From NCBI GenBank assembly GCA_958299035.1, contig CATQJL010000112.1, positions 65,379,117 through 65,443,116 on the forward strand: a DNA stretch of 64,000 bases, given 5' to 3'. Positions 32,163 through 44,448 of this stretch are shown here, piece by piece. The notes below the pieces were generated by a model. It did no database searches and was not told the origin of the DNA. It worked only from the letters and a program-made list of their open reading frames with translations. The stretch is from Cylicocyclus nassatus (lineage: Eukaryota; Nematoda; Chromadorea; Rhabditida; Strongylidae). Position 1 is the first letter of the stretch, and each line of letters starts with the position of its first letter. The position numbers and the translations under genes are program-made.

Positions 32163-34200
32163 GTTTATTTTTCTACAGTCAAACAAAAATATCGTGATTG
32201 AGAAGAGCACAAGATATAGCAAGACCATTGTAAAGTACTTTCTTATACTTTCGTTAAAGAAAGGAGACTCCGTTGGAAGCAAAAAAAACATGACTGCCAG
32301 ACCGCTCACTTAAAATAAGATCAGCAGTGCGTTTTTTCCTCGAAACACGGCATTTGAAAGACTTTGGGTTTCGTATCATGCCAAAAACCTGTTATACTGA
32401 ATTTTTATTGCTTTGCGTGTGGTGAGACTCGTCTTTTTCGTAGGCGCTCAGTTCATCATGAGTTCAAGAAAGCGCACCACACTGATTTCACAGGGTACGG
32501 CTATTGGCTGCATGGCCGTTGCGTTGAAAAGTCAGACAAAAAAGATACGAAATGAAACTTGTTTAGCGCAGTATCGCACAGATCGGCACGTAAGAACTTA
32601 CGTTTTGGCACTAAGAGTCCCACATACGAATAATATCCTTCCATTAACATAGCATATCTCAACATTTGCAACCTAAAGGAAACAAGTAGGCAATCAAACA
32701 AAGAGGTCATCAAATAAGAAAACGCATGGCCGATATTTTTGTATTATAAAAGGAACGCTGTCAAAATTAACTATCCGAATTTCACGAGCACATGACGCAC
32801 TATTTACTTCTTTAAATATAAGCAGCTCTGCCGCATTACTATATTTAGCGAAACGGTCGCTCTTTCGCACAACCTTTTCAGATAAGGATATCACGGTAGT
32901 AATTTGTCGCTGAATCCTTTGGCGTATTCGGACTGCTTCAGCTTAAAGCATCAACATCTCAGTCAGGGAAAGCAATGCAGCATAGTCAGGGTTCGTAATG
33001 AAACCGGAAGTTCCGGAACAGCTCTAGCAATTTTCCAACGGTGCTGGAACTGTATCGGAACTGCGTTGATGCACTGCAGCCGCCTCATGCGGTTTTCACG
33101 GAGGGCGATAAATATTTTGGAGAGACTTTAAGCGTTTATTTAAAGATCCCACTCACTTTGCCATCAATTTTCCACCCCGTTTCTCACCGTAATGAGGTAA
33201 GTTTCGAACTTGAAGCGGAAATGAAGAATGAAAGGTTAAGGCTTTATATTCCTAGAAATTATGCCTTTGTGCTTTTTCTTTAGTCCTTCGTTGTTTTCGT
33301 ACAATCCATTTAGTCGCGCACAACCCCACAACCCACAAGTTGTTGGATGAGCAAAAATAAAGAAGAGAGAAAAGGTTCGTACGATGTCATATCTTTCGGA
33401 TACATATACGGACATGTATGAAGGATCAACTTCAATTCTTTATCGCTCCACATTTTCAGCTTTCTTATCACGAGGGGAAACACCCTAGAAAGAATGGGAA
33501 AGCATGGGTTGAAGAGAAAAGGAGCTCGCAAATCAATAACCACATCTCATTAGGAAACGAGAGAATTCTGCAGATTTTGCACTATACTGATTGATGCCCT
33601 CTAGTAAGACAGATAGCTGTGAGGACCTCGCAGATCATCTTTGAATGCAACAAATGACTATAAACTAAAATTACGGAGAGAACAAAGGAGCGCACAAAAG
33701 CATATCTCCCACGAGTACACTGATGCCCATCCACGGGTAAGGAGCTACACACCATTCATTTTTTAACTTCGTTTCAGATTCGCTGCTTTCATCATAATTA
33801 GAAGAAGCGGATTAGAAAGAGGCAAAACAAGCAATAATATGTAAAAGAAAAGGGGCTGGCGGATTTACGGAGCACAAACTGTCGACTACTGGCACAGAAA
33901 ATATGAAAAGAAAATACATGGCAGAAAACATGGCCCTTTTCGGCAAATGTGACACACGGCCTTTGTCAACATCTGGGAGCATCGAACTGCAATGAAACAT
34001 CTTAAGCATATAAACAAACCATCAAAAATACATAAACGAAGCGAAAATCTCCAGCACAAAATGTAACAGCGAATAGACATTCAAAGTTTTGAAATTTTTT
34101 CAAACTCGATCTAAAAGGGATAGTCGACCCGCCGATGTCGACTATCAAATTAGTTGTGCGCGATAGCGCCGTTTTCCGGAGTCACGGTGGATATACGGTA
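32163..34200. other. Unannotated intergenic sequence
   Basis: Many short frames on both strands but none with a motif, plausible splice pair or repeat copy. The sequence is of ordinary complexity and may hold unique intergenic or intron DNA. Confidence 0.35.
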
Positions 34201-34660
34201 GGGAGTCAAAATCATGTTTTCGCTAAAACTTGGCCTACTCGACATGCTAATTACGAAAGTCATACTCTTTTCGCATGATGAGGCCCTTTTATGAAGTTAT
34301 TGTAGGTTTATGGTGGAGGTCGAGAATGACAAATTTGCGTGAAATTGCTTCGGTGTTGGGTGTAAACCTCGCCCTACCGTCATGCCTTTCATACAGGCCA
34401 TGTCACGCGCGACACACTTTGCGGCGGCTTTGCCTAAGCAAGCATAGAGGAAGAAGATTTGCCGCGTACCTTGCGCCCTCCGTATACCTACAAATCCACA
34501 CAGGAAAACGTCTTCGTGAGGTAAATCGAGATATCCGTAATCAGCATGTCAAATTACCCCTCCCCCCCTGTGCCTATCCTCAGGAAAGTCCACGGTTTTG
34601 ACCTCCTACCGTATACCCACCTAACCCCAGAAAATGACACTACCATACAAAACCAGTGTG
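34200..34660 (+). mobile_element. Hel-1 interior fragment
   Basis: Matches the long Hel-1 interior: CACGCGCGACACACTTTGCG, then GGCTTTGCCTAAGCAAGC and ATTTGCCGCGTACC, and boxes CGTAATCAGCATGTCAAATT and CTACCGTATACCCACC. Both termini are missing. Confidence 0.5.
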
Positions 34661-34708
34661 ATTCTGAGATCAGCGGCTGAGCAACCCCCCCCCCTCGGGC
34701 CAAGTTTT

Positions 34709-35188
34709 CAGATAGCTGCCGGGGACAGGCGGCCATGCGATTATGTTCAGGGGGCCCCGGAAAAATAGTTCGCTGATTTCTTGGGTCTGCTTGCAGATAT
34801 TTGTAAGAATTTTTGGCGAAATTTTGAACGAATGCTTGGAGAACAATCGCATCTTTTTCATAGATCAGTATTGGTACTCACGGTCCTTTGTGAAGGATCA
34901 CAGAGCCCTTGAGTACTTTCCGCTGAGAGGAATTACCCCAAACTTGGGTAATTAAACCACCGATGAACCTCTGTCATGTTACCTTTGCTCGGCGTACACT
35001 CGAAGCTGCTTAGTGTGAGTCCGAGCGCCTGCTGAAAGTTTGGCCAGCGCTTGCAGAACATTTTGTATTGCTGCCCGCTAACAGAACACGGAAGTACCGC
35101 TCGCAAAGCCGCGGCCGCGCCTAAAATTTTGCTGACCACTTGCAGAAAAGCGCGATTTTGCGGACCGCCTGCCCCCGGCGATTATCTG
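34709..35188 (-). mobile_element. 480-bp TIR repeat, family R, copy 1
   Basis: Inverted ends: CAGATAGCTGCCGGGGACAG on the left, and CCGGCGATTATCTG on the right. The interior matches 51202-51753 in reverse, with TTGGAGAACAATCGCATCTT, CGGTCCTTTGTGAAGGA and CGCTTGCAGAACATTTTG-like segments. It is GC-richer than its surroundings and non-coding. The superfamily is not clear. Confidence 0.65.
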
Positions 35189-35913
35189 AGTTTCAGCAAA
35201 ATCCATGACGAAAAATTCTTGGGACTCGAACAACCATAGCACCGTTTGACCGCCCTATCGTATACCTATCATAGCTCCACCGAATGACTTTTTTGTGAGA
35301 TGGAGTGTTATATTGGTCAGCATGTTAAATAACCTCCACAGACCGACTTATAGCGAAACTCACGACTTTGAAATTTTGGGGCCCGGATACTGGAGATGGT
35401 GAAGAAGTCAGGTAAGATTCATAAAAAAGCTTTTGATGACAGCGACACGGTACTACAAGGATGAAGAGAACGGAGTAGAGTCGAAACAAGACCGCGACAT
35501 TATGTCGGCTGAAATAACACTGGAGAAATGCAGCTCCGTTGGGCTCCGGTGCTGCTGTAGTGGTAGATATCGCGCTCTAATCGAAATCGTGAGTGTGCGT
35601 GATATATAACAGCTTCCGCGCTTGGAATGCACTTCGCTCTCGGCGCACGCGCGCTGCCTAATCTCCTGGGTAACCATGGCCGATGATGGATGGTGTGCCT
35701 TATACTTTAACATCGCCACAAAAACCCGGCATCCATCTTTTTGCCGGGACGCTGCCCTTAAGGAGGGGCGGAAGTGAATTGCATACCTCACTTTTATCTT
35801 TGCAATGCATTACTGCACGTATCACCGGGTTTCGAACAAAACTCATCAGTCAAAATATTTATTTCAACTCTACTTGTCACACTCGCACTTTCTGAGGCAA
35901 AAGGGGCATCACC

Positions 35914-36244
35914 ATGCATCGAGAGCAGTAGCTGACCATTTTTGTTACTCCTCTTGCATTACAGTCGGAAAATAATAGTGCGCCTTGTATTCGTGAAACT
36001 TTTCACATCCAAAGTTTTTTGTTTTGTTCTTATATCCATAACTTTGTCGATATGTAGGAATTCCAGAGACGATTTGTGTTAGAAAGTGAAGCTTGTGCAC
36101 ATCAAACGCGTGTTTACAACGTTTACAAAGTTACGGATTTCTTACAAAAGAATTCATCGGATCTAGCCATTCGAAAACTTCTGTATCTTGATATTCCTGG
36201 ATTGAGTCGTAATGCAGTAGAACAAGTTGCAAGAACTTATGCAT
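35914..36244 (+). CDS. Candidate gene segment with two very short introns
   Basis: Not recognised. A 187-bp exon (36058-36244) lies between an acceptor (CGATATGTAG) and a donor (CAT|GTAAGC). It encodes KVTDFLQKNSSDLAIRKLLY and then LDIPGLSRNAVEQVARTYA, which looks like real helical protein. Upstream, 35965-36013 joins in phase through a 44-bp GT-AG intron (36014-36057), giving RKIIVRLVFVKLFTSK before EFQRRFVLE. A start at ATG 35914 (14-nt first exon, 37-bp intron) is possible but weak. The next intron would contain the foldback at 36270. No 3' end is found. Confidence 0.35.
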
Positions 36245-36269
36245 GTAAGCTGTTTTTCTGAAGACGAGA

Positions 36270-37010
36270 GTTCTAAAACCGCGTTTTTAGCAGTCTATGG
36301 GAAAAGCGAATTTTAGTCCTTTTTCTGCGGTTCTGAAACCGCAGCAAAAAAGAATGAAATTGTGTAATCGCATAGAGGCTATATTTTACCAGACTATTAT
36401 CGAAAATTAAGACTCAAAGGGCAGTGTCTGGCAGAATTTGTCTTCCAGTTTTTCACCTTTTCGGAGCCTTTTCTCCATGAGGAATCCATATCTGGGCTTT
36501 TCAGCGCAAGCAAAGGGTAAAATGAACTTTTTCCGAGGCTTTCCAGGTCCGCATTCAGTGGAGAACATGTGTAAGTGGGCGGAACCCGGAACGAGGGAAG
36601 CGGAACGCGAAAAACTTGCGTATCTTCCTGAATGCGGACCTAAAAAGCTCCGGAAAATGCTAGTTTTTTCCCCATTTTCATGCGTTGAAATAAATATGGA
36701 TTCCTTATGGCGAGAAAGCTTTGAAAAGGTGAGAAGGTGGAGAACGAAATTCTGCCGAGACGAATTTAATCTTTTTCCTGCGGTTCTGAAACGCAGCAAA
36801 AAAGACTGAAATTGTGTCTTGCATAAAGGTTTTTGACAGGCTATTTTCAAAAATCAAGAATTGAAGCCAGTGTTTTGATAGAATTCAGATTCCGTTCAGA
36901 TTTTTATCTTTTTGGAAGCCTTGTCGCCATGAGGAACCCATATCTGGGCTTTCAAACGCATGAAAATGGCGAAAATGAGTTTGTTTTCGGTGCTTTCCAA
37001 GTCCGCATAC
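36270..37010. repeat. Foldback and dispersed repeat, family S
   Basis: A palindrome at about 36320-36820: CTTTTTCTGCGGTTCTGAAA occurs at both ends, and the arms carry GGAATCCATATCTGGGCTTT, TTTTCATGCGTTGAA, and TCCGCATTCAGTG with its inverse. A second, direct partial copy follows (36775-37010), and a reversed piece lies at 37370-37470. A further copy is at 60127-60345. The frames at 36407-36850 and 36438-36809 are overlapping readings of the palindrome, not genes. Confidence 0.6.
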
Positions 37011-37523
37011 ACTGAAAATAGGGCGTAGGCCTTCCGCACCCAACCTACCTTGTTTCGGACTCCGCCCACTTATCTTCGATTTCGGCCATGTGTCCTCCCT
37101 CACCATGACGTGAATTACGTGTATTGGTGAGCGCCGTCTCGCTTCGGGCTTGCGTCAGTTGCAGGCACCTCATTTGGCGTGACGTGACGTGACTTTCCCA
37201 CGTTGTTCTTGTTGCCACATTACGCCAAAGATGCGCACGCCACCTGCTGCAAGTTTGAAGCAAGGTGGTCCCTCATCAATCCACGTAATCCACGTCATGT
37301 TCAGGAAAGACATATCAGTTGATATTGTGTGCACACGTATTTTCCACTGAATGAGGACGTTTCGAAAAAAACTTATTTTTGCCATTTTCATGCGCTAAAA
37401 CCACAGATATATTCTTCATGGCGAGAAAGCTTCGAAAAGGTGAAAAACTGAAAAGCGTATTGCCGGGACATTGCCTTTGAGTGTGCTTTAGAAGTTTCTT
37501 AATCGTCACGTCAAAGAAACGAC

Positions 37524-37862
37524 TTACTCTTTAGAGGAGGAATTCCGTGATAGCATTACGTCTACAACTCGTAGGGGTCTTCCACCTTCAAGAATAAAAA
37601 CATCCCTGAATTGTATAGAAGATTGTATCAGAGAAATATTGTCTGCCGCTTTAGAATAAATAACTTTATGGTTCTCATATGATATATCGACAGTTTGAGA
37701 CCCGTTTAAATGATAACTATTGACGCAAGAAGACCTTCGCCGCCCATGTGCTTGGGTGCGAGAAGGCACTAGTGCTATCCCTTCCGTTGAAGCGGCGCTT
37801 ATTTTTTTGCTGCTGGGACTCACACATGCGAGTTCAAATGTTTGCTCACACTTACCAGCCAC
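37524..37862 (-). CDS. Unrecognised 112-residue open frame
   Basis: The C-terminal half reads like protein (SQTVDISYENHKVIYSKAAD, then SIQFRDVFILEGG), but no family comes to mind. The N-terminal half is serine- and alanine-rich. No splice partners are evident. It overlaps a plus-strand chance frame. It might be an exon of an unknown gene. Confidence 0.2.
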   Translation of the reverse strand: MAGKCEQTFELACVSPSSKKISAASTEGIALVPSRTQAHGRRRSSCVNSYHLNGSQTVDISYENHKVIYSKAADNISLIQSSIQFRDVFILEGGRPLRVVDVMLSRNSSSKE

Positions 37863-38680
37863 TTACCACTTAGCAACTTTGTCAATGATCTTAGTGTTGG
37901 AAACGTTCACTGCTTTGCTGCGTGGTTGAAGCGTGCACTAATATTATCTGAAGGCACCTCATTCACCATTGTTTTTTTCACAAGCTTCTCATAATTTTCA
38001 GAATCAAAAATGTGTGGCAGAGAAAAAAGCTATAGCAAAAATCCCCGTAAACAACATACATCACACTCTAGCACAGCGTAATGCATATATCCTGGTATGC
38101 GAGATTATCAACAACCGCGCCTTAATCAGGCGGCACTTGTAACAAATAATAACAGTCCAAATGACACTATTAGTACTGCAAACAGTGCTGACAACTTATG
38201 GCTTCACCCTCACACTTCAACTAACTGTCAGGCGATTTAAGCCTTCTAGTTATTTATGTCATAATCACAGAAGTCGACCCTGCGGTGGTCATGGGATTCC
38301 TTTTGAAAAAGTGGACGCCATGACCTTAGTGCGAAACCATATTTTAAACAATAAAAGAAAGAATTCCTCCTGGGAAGTTGGAATATTTATGCACTGTGGA
38401 AGATCTCAGCTCTCTGTATTCTCCATCCTCAGCGGATTTTTGAGGGATAAATGAATTTCTGATTTAACGTAGCGGACTGGCCCAAGTAATCAAAAAGCTA
38501 GATTGCAGTTTCTACCCTAATACTTCTTTTAAGCATGGAGTACGATAATAGACGGATGTGGAATAGTCAGTTGATGCGAATAAATATTGCGTGGTTGTTG
38601 CGCTTTTGAGCATAATAGGCTGTACTGGAACTTCTAACCCTTGATTGACTTCTCGATTTCCTGTTGTGATTTACAAGCAG

Positions 38681-38875
38681 GAATCGCGGGGAAGGCGAAC
38701 ACGTCTCTGCTTTACCACCGATGCAATTGATGATGTACAGTTCGATTGCGTTATTGATGACAGGAATGCCAAAACCATATTAGACAAAAACGGCTTATTA
38801 TTTGCAACGGTCAAGCTTCGTTTTCCTTCAGAAGCGGTTTTCTGGTTCCAGAGCGCTTCAAACTTTCGCAAGAAG
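38681..38875 (+). CDS. Candidate internal exon, unrecognised
   Basis: A 195-bp open segment between an acceptor (TTACAAGCAG) and a donor (AAG|GTACCC). It encodes 65 residues including TRLCFTTDAIDDVQFDCVID, DRNAKTILDKNGLLFATVKL and FPSEAVFWFQSASNFRKK. The composition is that of a soluble folded protein. A 51-bp intron (38876-38926, ending TTTTGTAG) would follow, and the next in-phase segment runs into the MITE at 38979. The family is unknown. Confidence 0.35.
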
Positions 38876-38978
38876 GTACCCTTTTTTTGTGGGGGGGGGG
38901 GCTACGGTGTGCAATTGATTTTGTAGATGGTACGATGTGTTTACGTTTTTCGACAAGTGAAAGTAGACTACTTTTATC

Positions 38979-39352
38979 TCAGACAAATCACCGGAACTCT
39001 GCAGAACCTTCTTCATAATCCTGCGGAAATTCCGAAAAATGCCAGAAAGACGAAGCCCGCCAGAACTTCCGCAGGACTTTGAATGTGCTGTCTTGTGATG
39101 TTGCCTCGCCATCGACTAGAGTGCATTATCGAACATGTCAGCCGTAGCGTATAGAATAGGAAATGGGTCTCACAGTCAATAGAGTGAGATTCAAATCTCG
39201 TTTCGGTGTCCTCTTTTGCTGTTGTAATTGGCGTTCTCCGAAACTTCCACAGAACCTCATTTCACTTCCGCAGCACGTTTACAGAACTTTCGCAGGTGAC
39301 CCGGCGGAACTTCCGCGAGCGCTCTGCGGAAGTTCCGGTCATTTGTCTGGGA
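38979..39352. mobile_element. About 375-bp MITE with GGAACTTCCGCAG boxes
   Basis: Ends are inverted: CAGACAAATCACCGGAACT on the left, and reversed CAGACAAATGACCGGAACTT on the right. Inner copies of GGAACTTCCGCAG-like boxes lie in both orientations. The centre (39163-39215) has a weak tRNA-like T-arm. No coding capacity. The target duplication is not certain. Confidence 0.55.
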
Positions 39353-40656
39353 TTAGACGAAAACTAGCGAAACAAACCAAAACCTTCCCTGGCAATCCAC
39401 TCCCGTGTTGATCAATCGCCCATTTTGCTATGCGAGCAATTGCGAGCAACTACGCTTGGCCTACGTTGTGGAGCTTGTTTCTTACAAGCCGTTTTTTCTA
39501 ACTATACATTGAAACCGTTGCTCAGTAGAATGTTTTTATGCTCCGCAGTATGGCAACACTGACTCCATCTGAGACATAAGGAAAGCATGACGCTGTTTTG
39601 ATCTTAGGCAGTGTTGTATATACGGCATGGTTTTCCAGTGAGCATGATGTACTCAATATTCTTCTTTCCGATGCTCAAATCGACATTTTGCAACCCTCCC
39701 CTTCCTCACCCCCCTTATATTCTCTTACAGACTTGTGCTGCTGATATGATCATATATAGGATAAAGGCCTGCTCGGACACCGCCATGGGCACTCCTGATG
39801 GCCGGTAGCTGTGCGAATGAGTTTGTTTTTAGAGCTGCTTCAAGAACTGTTCAACAATCACTCTAAAGTAAAGGAGTGCAACGGAAGCAAGCAACAGCAT
39901 GAACTTTGTGTGCTGCCACCGCTAATTGAGTAGTCAGAATCAGTCGTCAACTTTGGACAGTTGGAGGTTATCGTACAGCAAGAGCAACCAGTACATAGGA
40001 AGTCTTGACAACACGGTTTCCTCAATTTGATTTGCGAAGCATATTGCAGGAACTGAAGCACGCCATTATGCCATTGCTGATTCCTCAATTACGCAAAGTC
40101 GGTGCCTTATCGTCTGGAGATTGCAACTCAGCATTATCCAACCACAACTATATCCTCCTATCTGCGTGTTCAACGTGCGGCCGTATTTGTTATTCTCTGA
40201 TTACTTGTGTTCTCCTCGTGTTCTATTTCCACCAGTTTCTTTCTTAGTCTTCCCCTTGGCTTGCTCCTATCTCAGACCAATCCCTCTCTTGCTGTTTCGG
40301 GGTTCTTGTTTTTTCGTTGCTGATTTCAACCTCAGCTAGAGAGGTTATCATTGTTCACGCCGTTTCGGTTAGTGAATATTGTAGATCATACAATATCTTC
40401 TCGTGTACGGTCACAAAAAGTCTAAGGATCAAAGGGTCATCGCAAGTTCCGCCATCTGCACAAGAGGGTGAGACCAACAATGAAACAGGGACGCAGGGGA
40501 TGTTTATAATGGGATGTTTGTGCAGAATTTGACTGCGTCGATTTCTGCACTAAAGAGGGATCCCACTGTTTAGAAAATGCTCCGCGCGTTATCTGGAGAA
40601 AAATCTGCAGAGCCCCTCGAGACACTGGAGGCGAGGAAACGCTCTAGTGACAAGCG

Positions 40657-40992
40657 GTGCAGGGACCTCCGCAGGGGTTGCGCTTATCTCAGCGTCGGGC
40701 GTATCCTCAAGAAAAGGTTCGAGATGTGCTTGACGCTGTAGATGTTGATTCATCCCTTCGGAGGTTTTCTGGGTGGAGAAAAAAAGGGATTTATTACCGC
40801 CTCTTAAGGGTCGTATTGCCTTCCAGTTTTGATTGGAGGAGAACGCTGGCTAAGGCTCGGTTCCTCCTTCGTGCTCCAAACGTGTACATACGGAAAAACA
40901 TAACGGAGAACGAGCGTAAGCGTGAGTATGAGCTAAGAATGGTGACACGCAAGAGGAACAATAATACTACCTGCGAAGAGTGGTTTATATAG
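40657..40992 (+). pseudogene. Non-LTR retrotransposon ORF1 tail
   Basis: A 111-residue frame. VDVDSSLRRFSGWRKKGIYY, then RLLRVVLPSSFDWRRTLAKA and ENERKREYELRMVTRKRNNN, resemble the conserved C-terminal part of ORF1 proteins of CR1-like elements (valine-rich hydrophobic step, then a block of basic residues with REYELR). The upstream part of ORF1 cannot be read cleanly before 40657. The next reading, ORF2, starts about 60 bp on. Confidence 0.5.
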
Positions 40993-41051
40993 ATTTAGTG
41001 CGCACATCTGAGCTGAATAGTGCAAGGTCGGAAAACGCATGGCTCCGCATG

Positions 41052-42328
41052 GTACTCAAGATAGAGCCAAGGTCTGCCTTTTGAATGCTAGAAAATTGCT
41101 GAAGAGATCCCTTAATTTGTAGTCGTTCTTAACTCTTTAAAAACCTGATATCTTATTGTAACCGAAAGTTGTTAACGAATAAAGTTAGTGATAGTGAAAT
41201 TGTAGAAAAACTACCGTATTTTGTCTCACGGTCGGAAAGGCATAAGCGTTGAGGGCGGCGGTTTCGAAGAGCACTCTTTTGATTGAATCTACTTTTCTAA
41301 CAGTAGTACAATGCCGAACATTCTTGGCATCAGTATATCTGCCCTGATGAGCCTACATTTTTGCGATCTCTTGCAGTTTGCCGGTCTTTCAAGAGTACGT
41401 TGCAAGCGATGAACACCTTATCAAACTGACGTGCCTTCATACAAAATATGAACATAATGTCGTTTTGGGCGACTCTGTACAAATAAACTGGACCAGGACA
41501 TTATTTTGAATAGATTTCATCTACATTGATATTTCCATGATTAGAACTTGACGCAATACGTTACGCAGGCAATTCATCAATCGCATGTTCTGGATCTTGT
41601 CTTTTCCAACAGCCCTATCATTTCCGGTAATCGCACTACGCCTTTCCTTGCAATCTCAGGTCATAAAGTAGTTATCAATGCCCACCTTTCCGCTTAACTG
41701 GTTGAATATATTTGACCAATATGAATCAGCTGACATGTTTATTACAATTTTGCCTAGTACTTTATGATGCCTTGTCCATAAATGAGCCTTTCATGACTGC
41801 TGTCCAGCCTCAATTGCAAAATCAAGCATATTCGAAACCTTCTTGCACAGAAGGAACGGATATTCTGTTCTTTGGCAGGTCCACTATCTAGCCCCATGTA
41901 CAATAAAAGTGTGCCAAGATGTTGAGTTTCACCTGAAATTTTTTGTCGAATTATGAACAAAAATCAGCTGCGAAGACCTCATCCAGGTTTTTCTTCTAAT
42001 ACATTAATAGCAAAATCAAACGTAACCGTCGTTTGCCGTCTATAACCGATTAAATGGATTAAAAATATGAACGGACAATGAGAAGACTAATGCTTTAGCA
42101 TCTTAGTTTGCCATTCAACGAGTTCTAAAGTCACTGAAATAGAATTTATTGCTTCTACTTTCGCTTATCGCCATTGCCTTTCGAATGTTTACTTCACCTT
42201 CTATAATGCTCTAAAATTTCTGGCTAAGCTCAGACCTTCCTTTACTGAGGCCTATGATGGAATACCGCAAATTCTTCTTAGAAAATGCGCTTCACTTTTC
42301 TGCGCCCCACTCGCTCATATATTCAATA
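41052..42328 (+). pseudogene. Non-LTR retrotransposon ORF2, endonuclease and start of RT
   Basis: Several frames with stops, so it is decayed. Near 41075 it reads VCLLNARKLLKRS, then KPDILL and a degraded TESWL-type segment, typical of the apurinic endonuclease N-terminus. Near 41590 it reads SHVLDLVFSNSPI and TPFLAISGHKVVINAHLS, the end of that domain. At 42200-42325 it reads RPSFTEAYDGIPQILLRKCA then LFCAPLAHIFNI, the first reverse transcriptase block of CR1-like elements. It stops at 42328, where a mariner-type MITE is inserted; the RT resumes at 45346. Confidence 0.7.
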
Positions 42329-43346
42329 TAGGTCTTTCCGAAAGTAATGCCGCTTTTTTCAAACGTGCGCCACATTTCGTGGAACAAAGATGTGTAAGAG
42401 TTTCTGGTAGCATTTGATGCAGCATTTCATTCTCTTTCTAATGGTTATATAATTACCGCACAAAATTGAATAACCTCTGGGCAAATTATCGGAATCTGCG
42501 ACCCACGCTTTTTGGGAAGGTCAAGTTTCACAATTTCTCCAAATCTTTATAACAACCCCCGGAAGGAGTCCAAGTTATGTATGGATAGAGCAAACCCTAC
42601 GGGAAACAGCACAACTTTTTTCTACTTTTCAGAGCTCGTCATAATTTCTGTATAGATTTTTTGATGGAACCACCGAATTTTAGCAGGCTCGTCTCAGACA
42701 CAAATGCATCAAACACCAAGAAATCATCGTTTTCAAACTTACAAAAATGGATTATGGTTTTACACTAATTTTACAAAGCAAATGAGCGTTTACCGCCTTA
42801 GATTAGCAAATTTCGAATATTCCGGGTACAGCCGGAGGTGCCCTGGGAAACCTGAATTATGATGATTTTATCCCGGAAAACTTGATGTATCGGAAACCAA
42901 AAACAGCTGGTAAAAAGAGGAGAAAAAGCTGCGTCGAATGACACCCGAGTTGCTTGCCGGTTGTTGTTCTGTGAGGTTTGAGTTGACCAAATATGATTTT
43001 GATGGCATTTTAAAACTGATTCCGGAAACTCTAAGAAGCAAGCTAAGGAAAAGAAAAAAATCACTCTGTGTCCTATAGGGTTTGCTCTATCTACCTGCCA
43101 CTTATACTTCTTCGGAGAATAGGTACAAAAATTTTAGAAAATTGCCGACCTTGACCATGGCAAAAAGTATGAGTTGCAGATTTTGTTAATTTTTCGCAAG
43201 CTCAATGAAAGTTATGCAATGAATTACAACCTTTAGAAAGAGGATGAAATGTTGCATCGAATGCACCTAAGAACTCTTGAAAATCTTGATTCCATGAAAT
43301 GTGGCGTTCATTTGAAAAAAGCGACACTACTTTCGGAACGACCTAA
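42329..43346. mobile_element. Mariner-type foldback MITE in the LINE (1.0 kb)
   Basis: Left end TAGGTCTTTCCGAAAGTAAT and right end, reversed TTAGGTCGTTCCGAAAGTAG, flanked by TA. The arms pair for about 300 bp or more (GCAGCATTTCATTCTCTTTC against GAAAGAGGATGAAATGTTGC; GATAGAGCAAACCCTA is present in both). No transposase. It splits the LINE reverse transcriptase just after HIFNI. Confidence 0.75.
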
Positions 43347-43358
43347 TATATATATATA

Positions 43359-44031
43359 CAGGGTGTCCGTAAAGTATGTATACACTGTTTTATCGTTAAT
43401 ATCTCTTTTCCCAAGAAGTCTTTTGCCTTGCTTCACGTACCATTTTGTAGGGCTGGCTTCAACCTAGATTTACAGTATGGAGCGAATCACCCACCTCTTC
43501 ATTACTGTAGGATTACGGTAGAAACTTGAAACATATGGGATCAATGTGAAAAAAGCTGCCGTTTCAAAAATAAAAAAATGTGAAAACTTCTGTAATAAGG
43601 TTTTTATGGACGCTGAGTTCAATACTCAACTATTCACAAGATTGTGAAGCTTTCTAAACGGTGCGATCGCACTTTTTAGGAACATTGAAAAATGGCCGCT
43701 ACCTCTTACCTGGCATAACTCTTCAATGAAGCATCATAATGAGTTGCGAACTTCACAGTTAGAATCAGCAACTCTAATTAGCCTGATATAAAAGTTTTCA
43801 AACTGTTTTGTTTCCTTTCTGTGGCAAAATATGGCCTTCCATGGCTTAAAACCCTCTTTGGGGTTTCCACTGTAATCCTACAGTAATGAAGAGAAATGAG
43901 TGATTCGCTCTACACTGTAAATTTAAGTTGTAGCCAGCTCTACAAAATGGTACCTGAAGCAAGGCAAAAGACTTCTTGGAGAAAGAGATATTAACGATCA
44001 AACAGTGTACACATACTTTACGGACACCCTG
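43359..44031. mobile_element. CAGGGTGTCC MITE, copy 2 (673 bp)
   Basis: Ends CAGGGTGTCCGTAAAGTATG and the inverse, subterminal ACACTGTTTTATCGTTAATA. Inserted in a TA-rich stretch, so the TA duplication cannot be separated from the microsatellite. It shares the subterminal TTACTGTAGGATTACGGTAG segment with copies at 17127 and 52663. Confidence 0.8.
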
Positions 44032-44063
44032 TATATATATATATATGAATATATATATATATA
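44032..44063. repeat. TA microsatellite
   Basis: About 30 bp of TA repeats with one GAAT break, lying between the CAGGGTGTCC MITE and the reversed Hel-1. A shorter TA run lies on the other side of the MITE (43347-43358). Confidence 0.8.
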
Positions 44064-44447
44064 CTAGTTGGCTTTCCCGGTCCAGCCCGGGCCATTGCTC
44101 ACCTGCACTGCGAGCCCCCCCCCCCTCCCTCTTATTATGGATGACTTACCCTAAGACATCCGCTTCGAAACCGCATCCTCGTGATCCTGAGGTGAAAATG
44201 AGTTTCACCGCCTCCCTTCCTGACTATGGGGAAATGCTTGATTACACATGATAAGCCTTCAAATCTTCAGAAAATCGTTAAAAAATTAATAAATTGATAG
44301 AAGGACTCAACGAATCGTCGCAAAAAGTAGCCTATCATCTGCGCAAGGGTCGAAAAGTGCAAAGTTTCAACTGAATCGGTAAAGCGGCGCGCGTTTCTAT
44401 AACGCACATACCCTCCAAACTGACAATTTTTGAGTTTTATATATAGA
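44064..44447 (-). mobile_element. Hel-1 related element, reversed (384 bp)
   Basis: On the minus strand: TC at 44446-44447 with A before it, TATATATAAAACTCAAAA, a diverged interior, and the tail GCCCGGGCTGGACCGGGAAA ending CTAG at 44064 followed by T. All Helitron end rules are met. The interior is more diverged from the other Hel-1 copies. Confidence 0.65.
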
Positions 44448-44448
44448 T

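Noticed and set aside
36407..36850. 147-residue minus ORF and 123-residue plus ORF
   Set aside because: Both read through the arms of a palindrome and contain mirror-related peptides; they come from the repeat.
39163..39215. Possible tRNA T-arm (AGATTCAAATCTCG)
   Set aside because: The B box is poor, no A box at the right spacing and no acceptor stem; it lies in the centre of a MITE.
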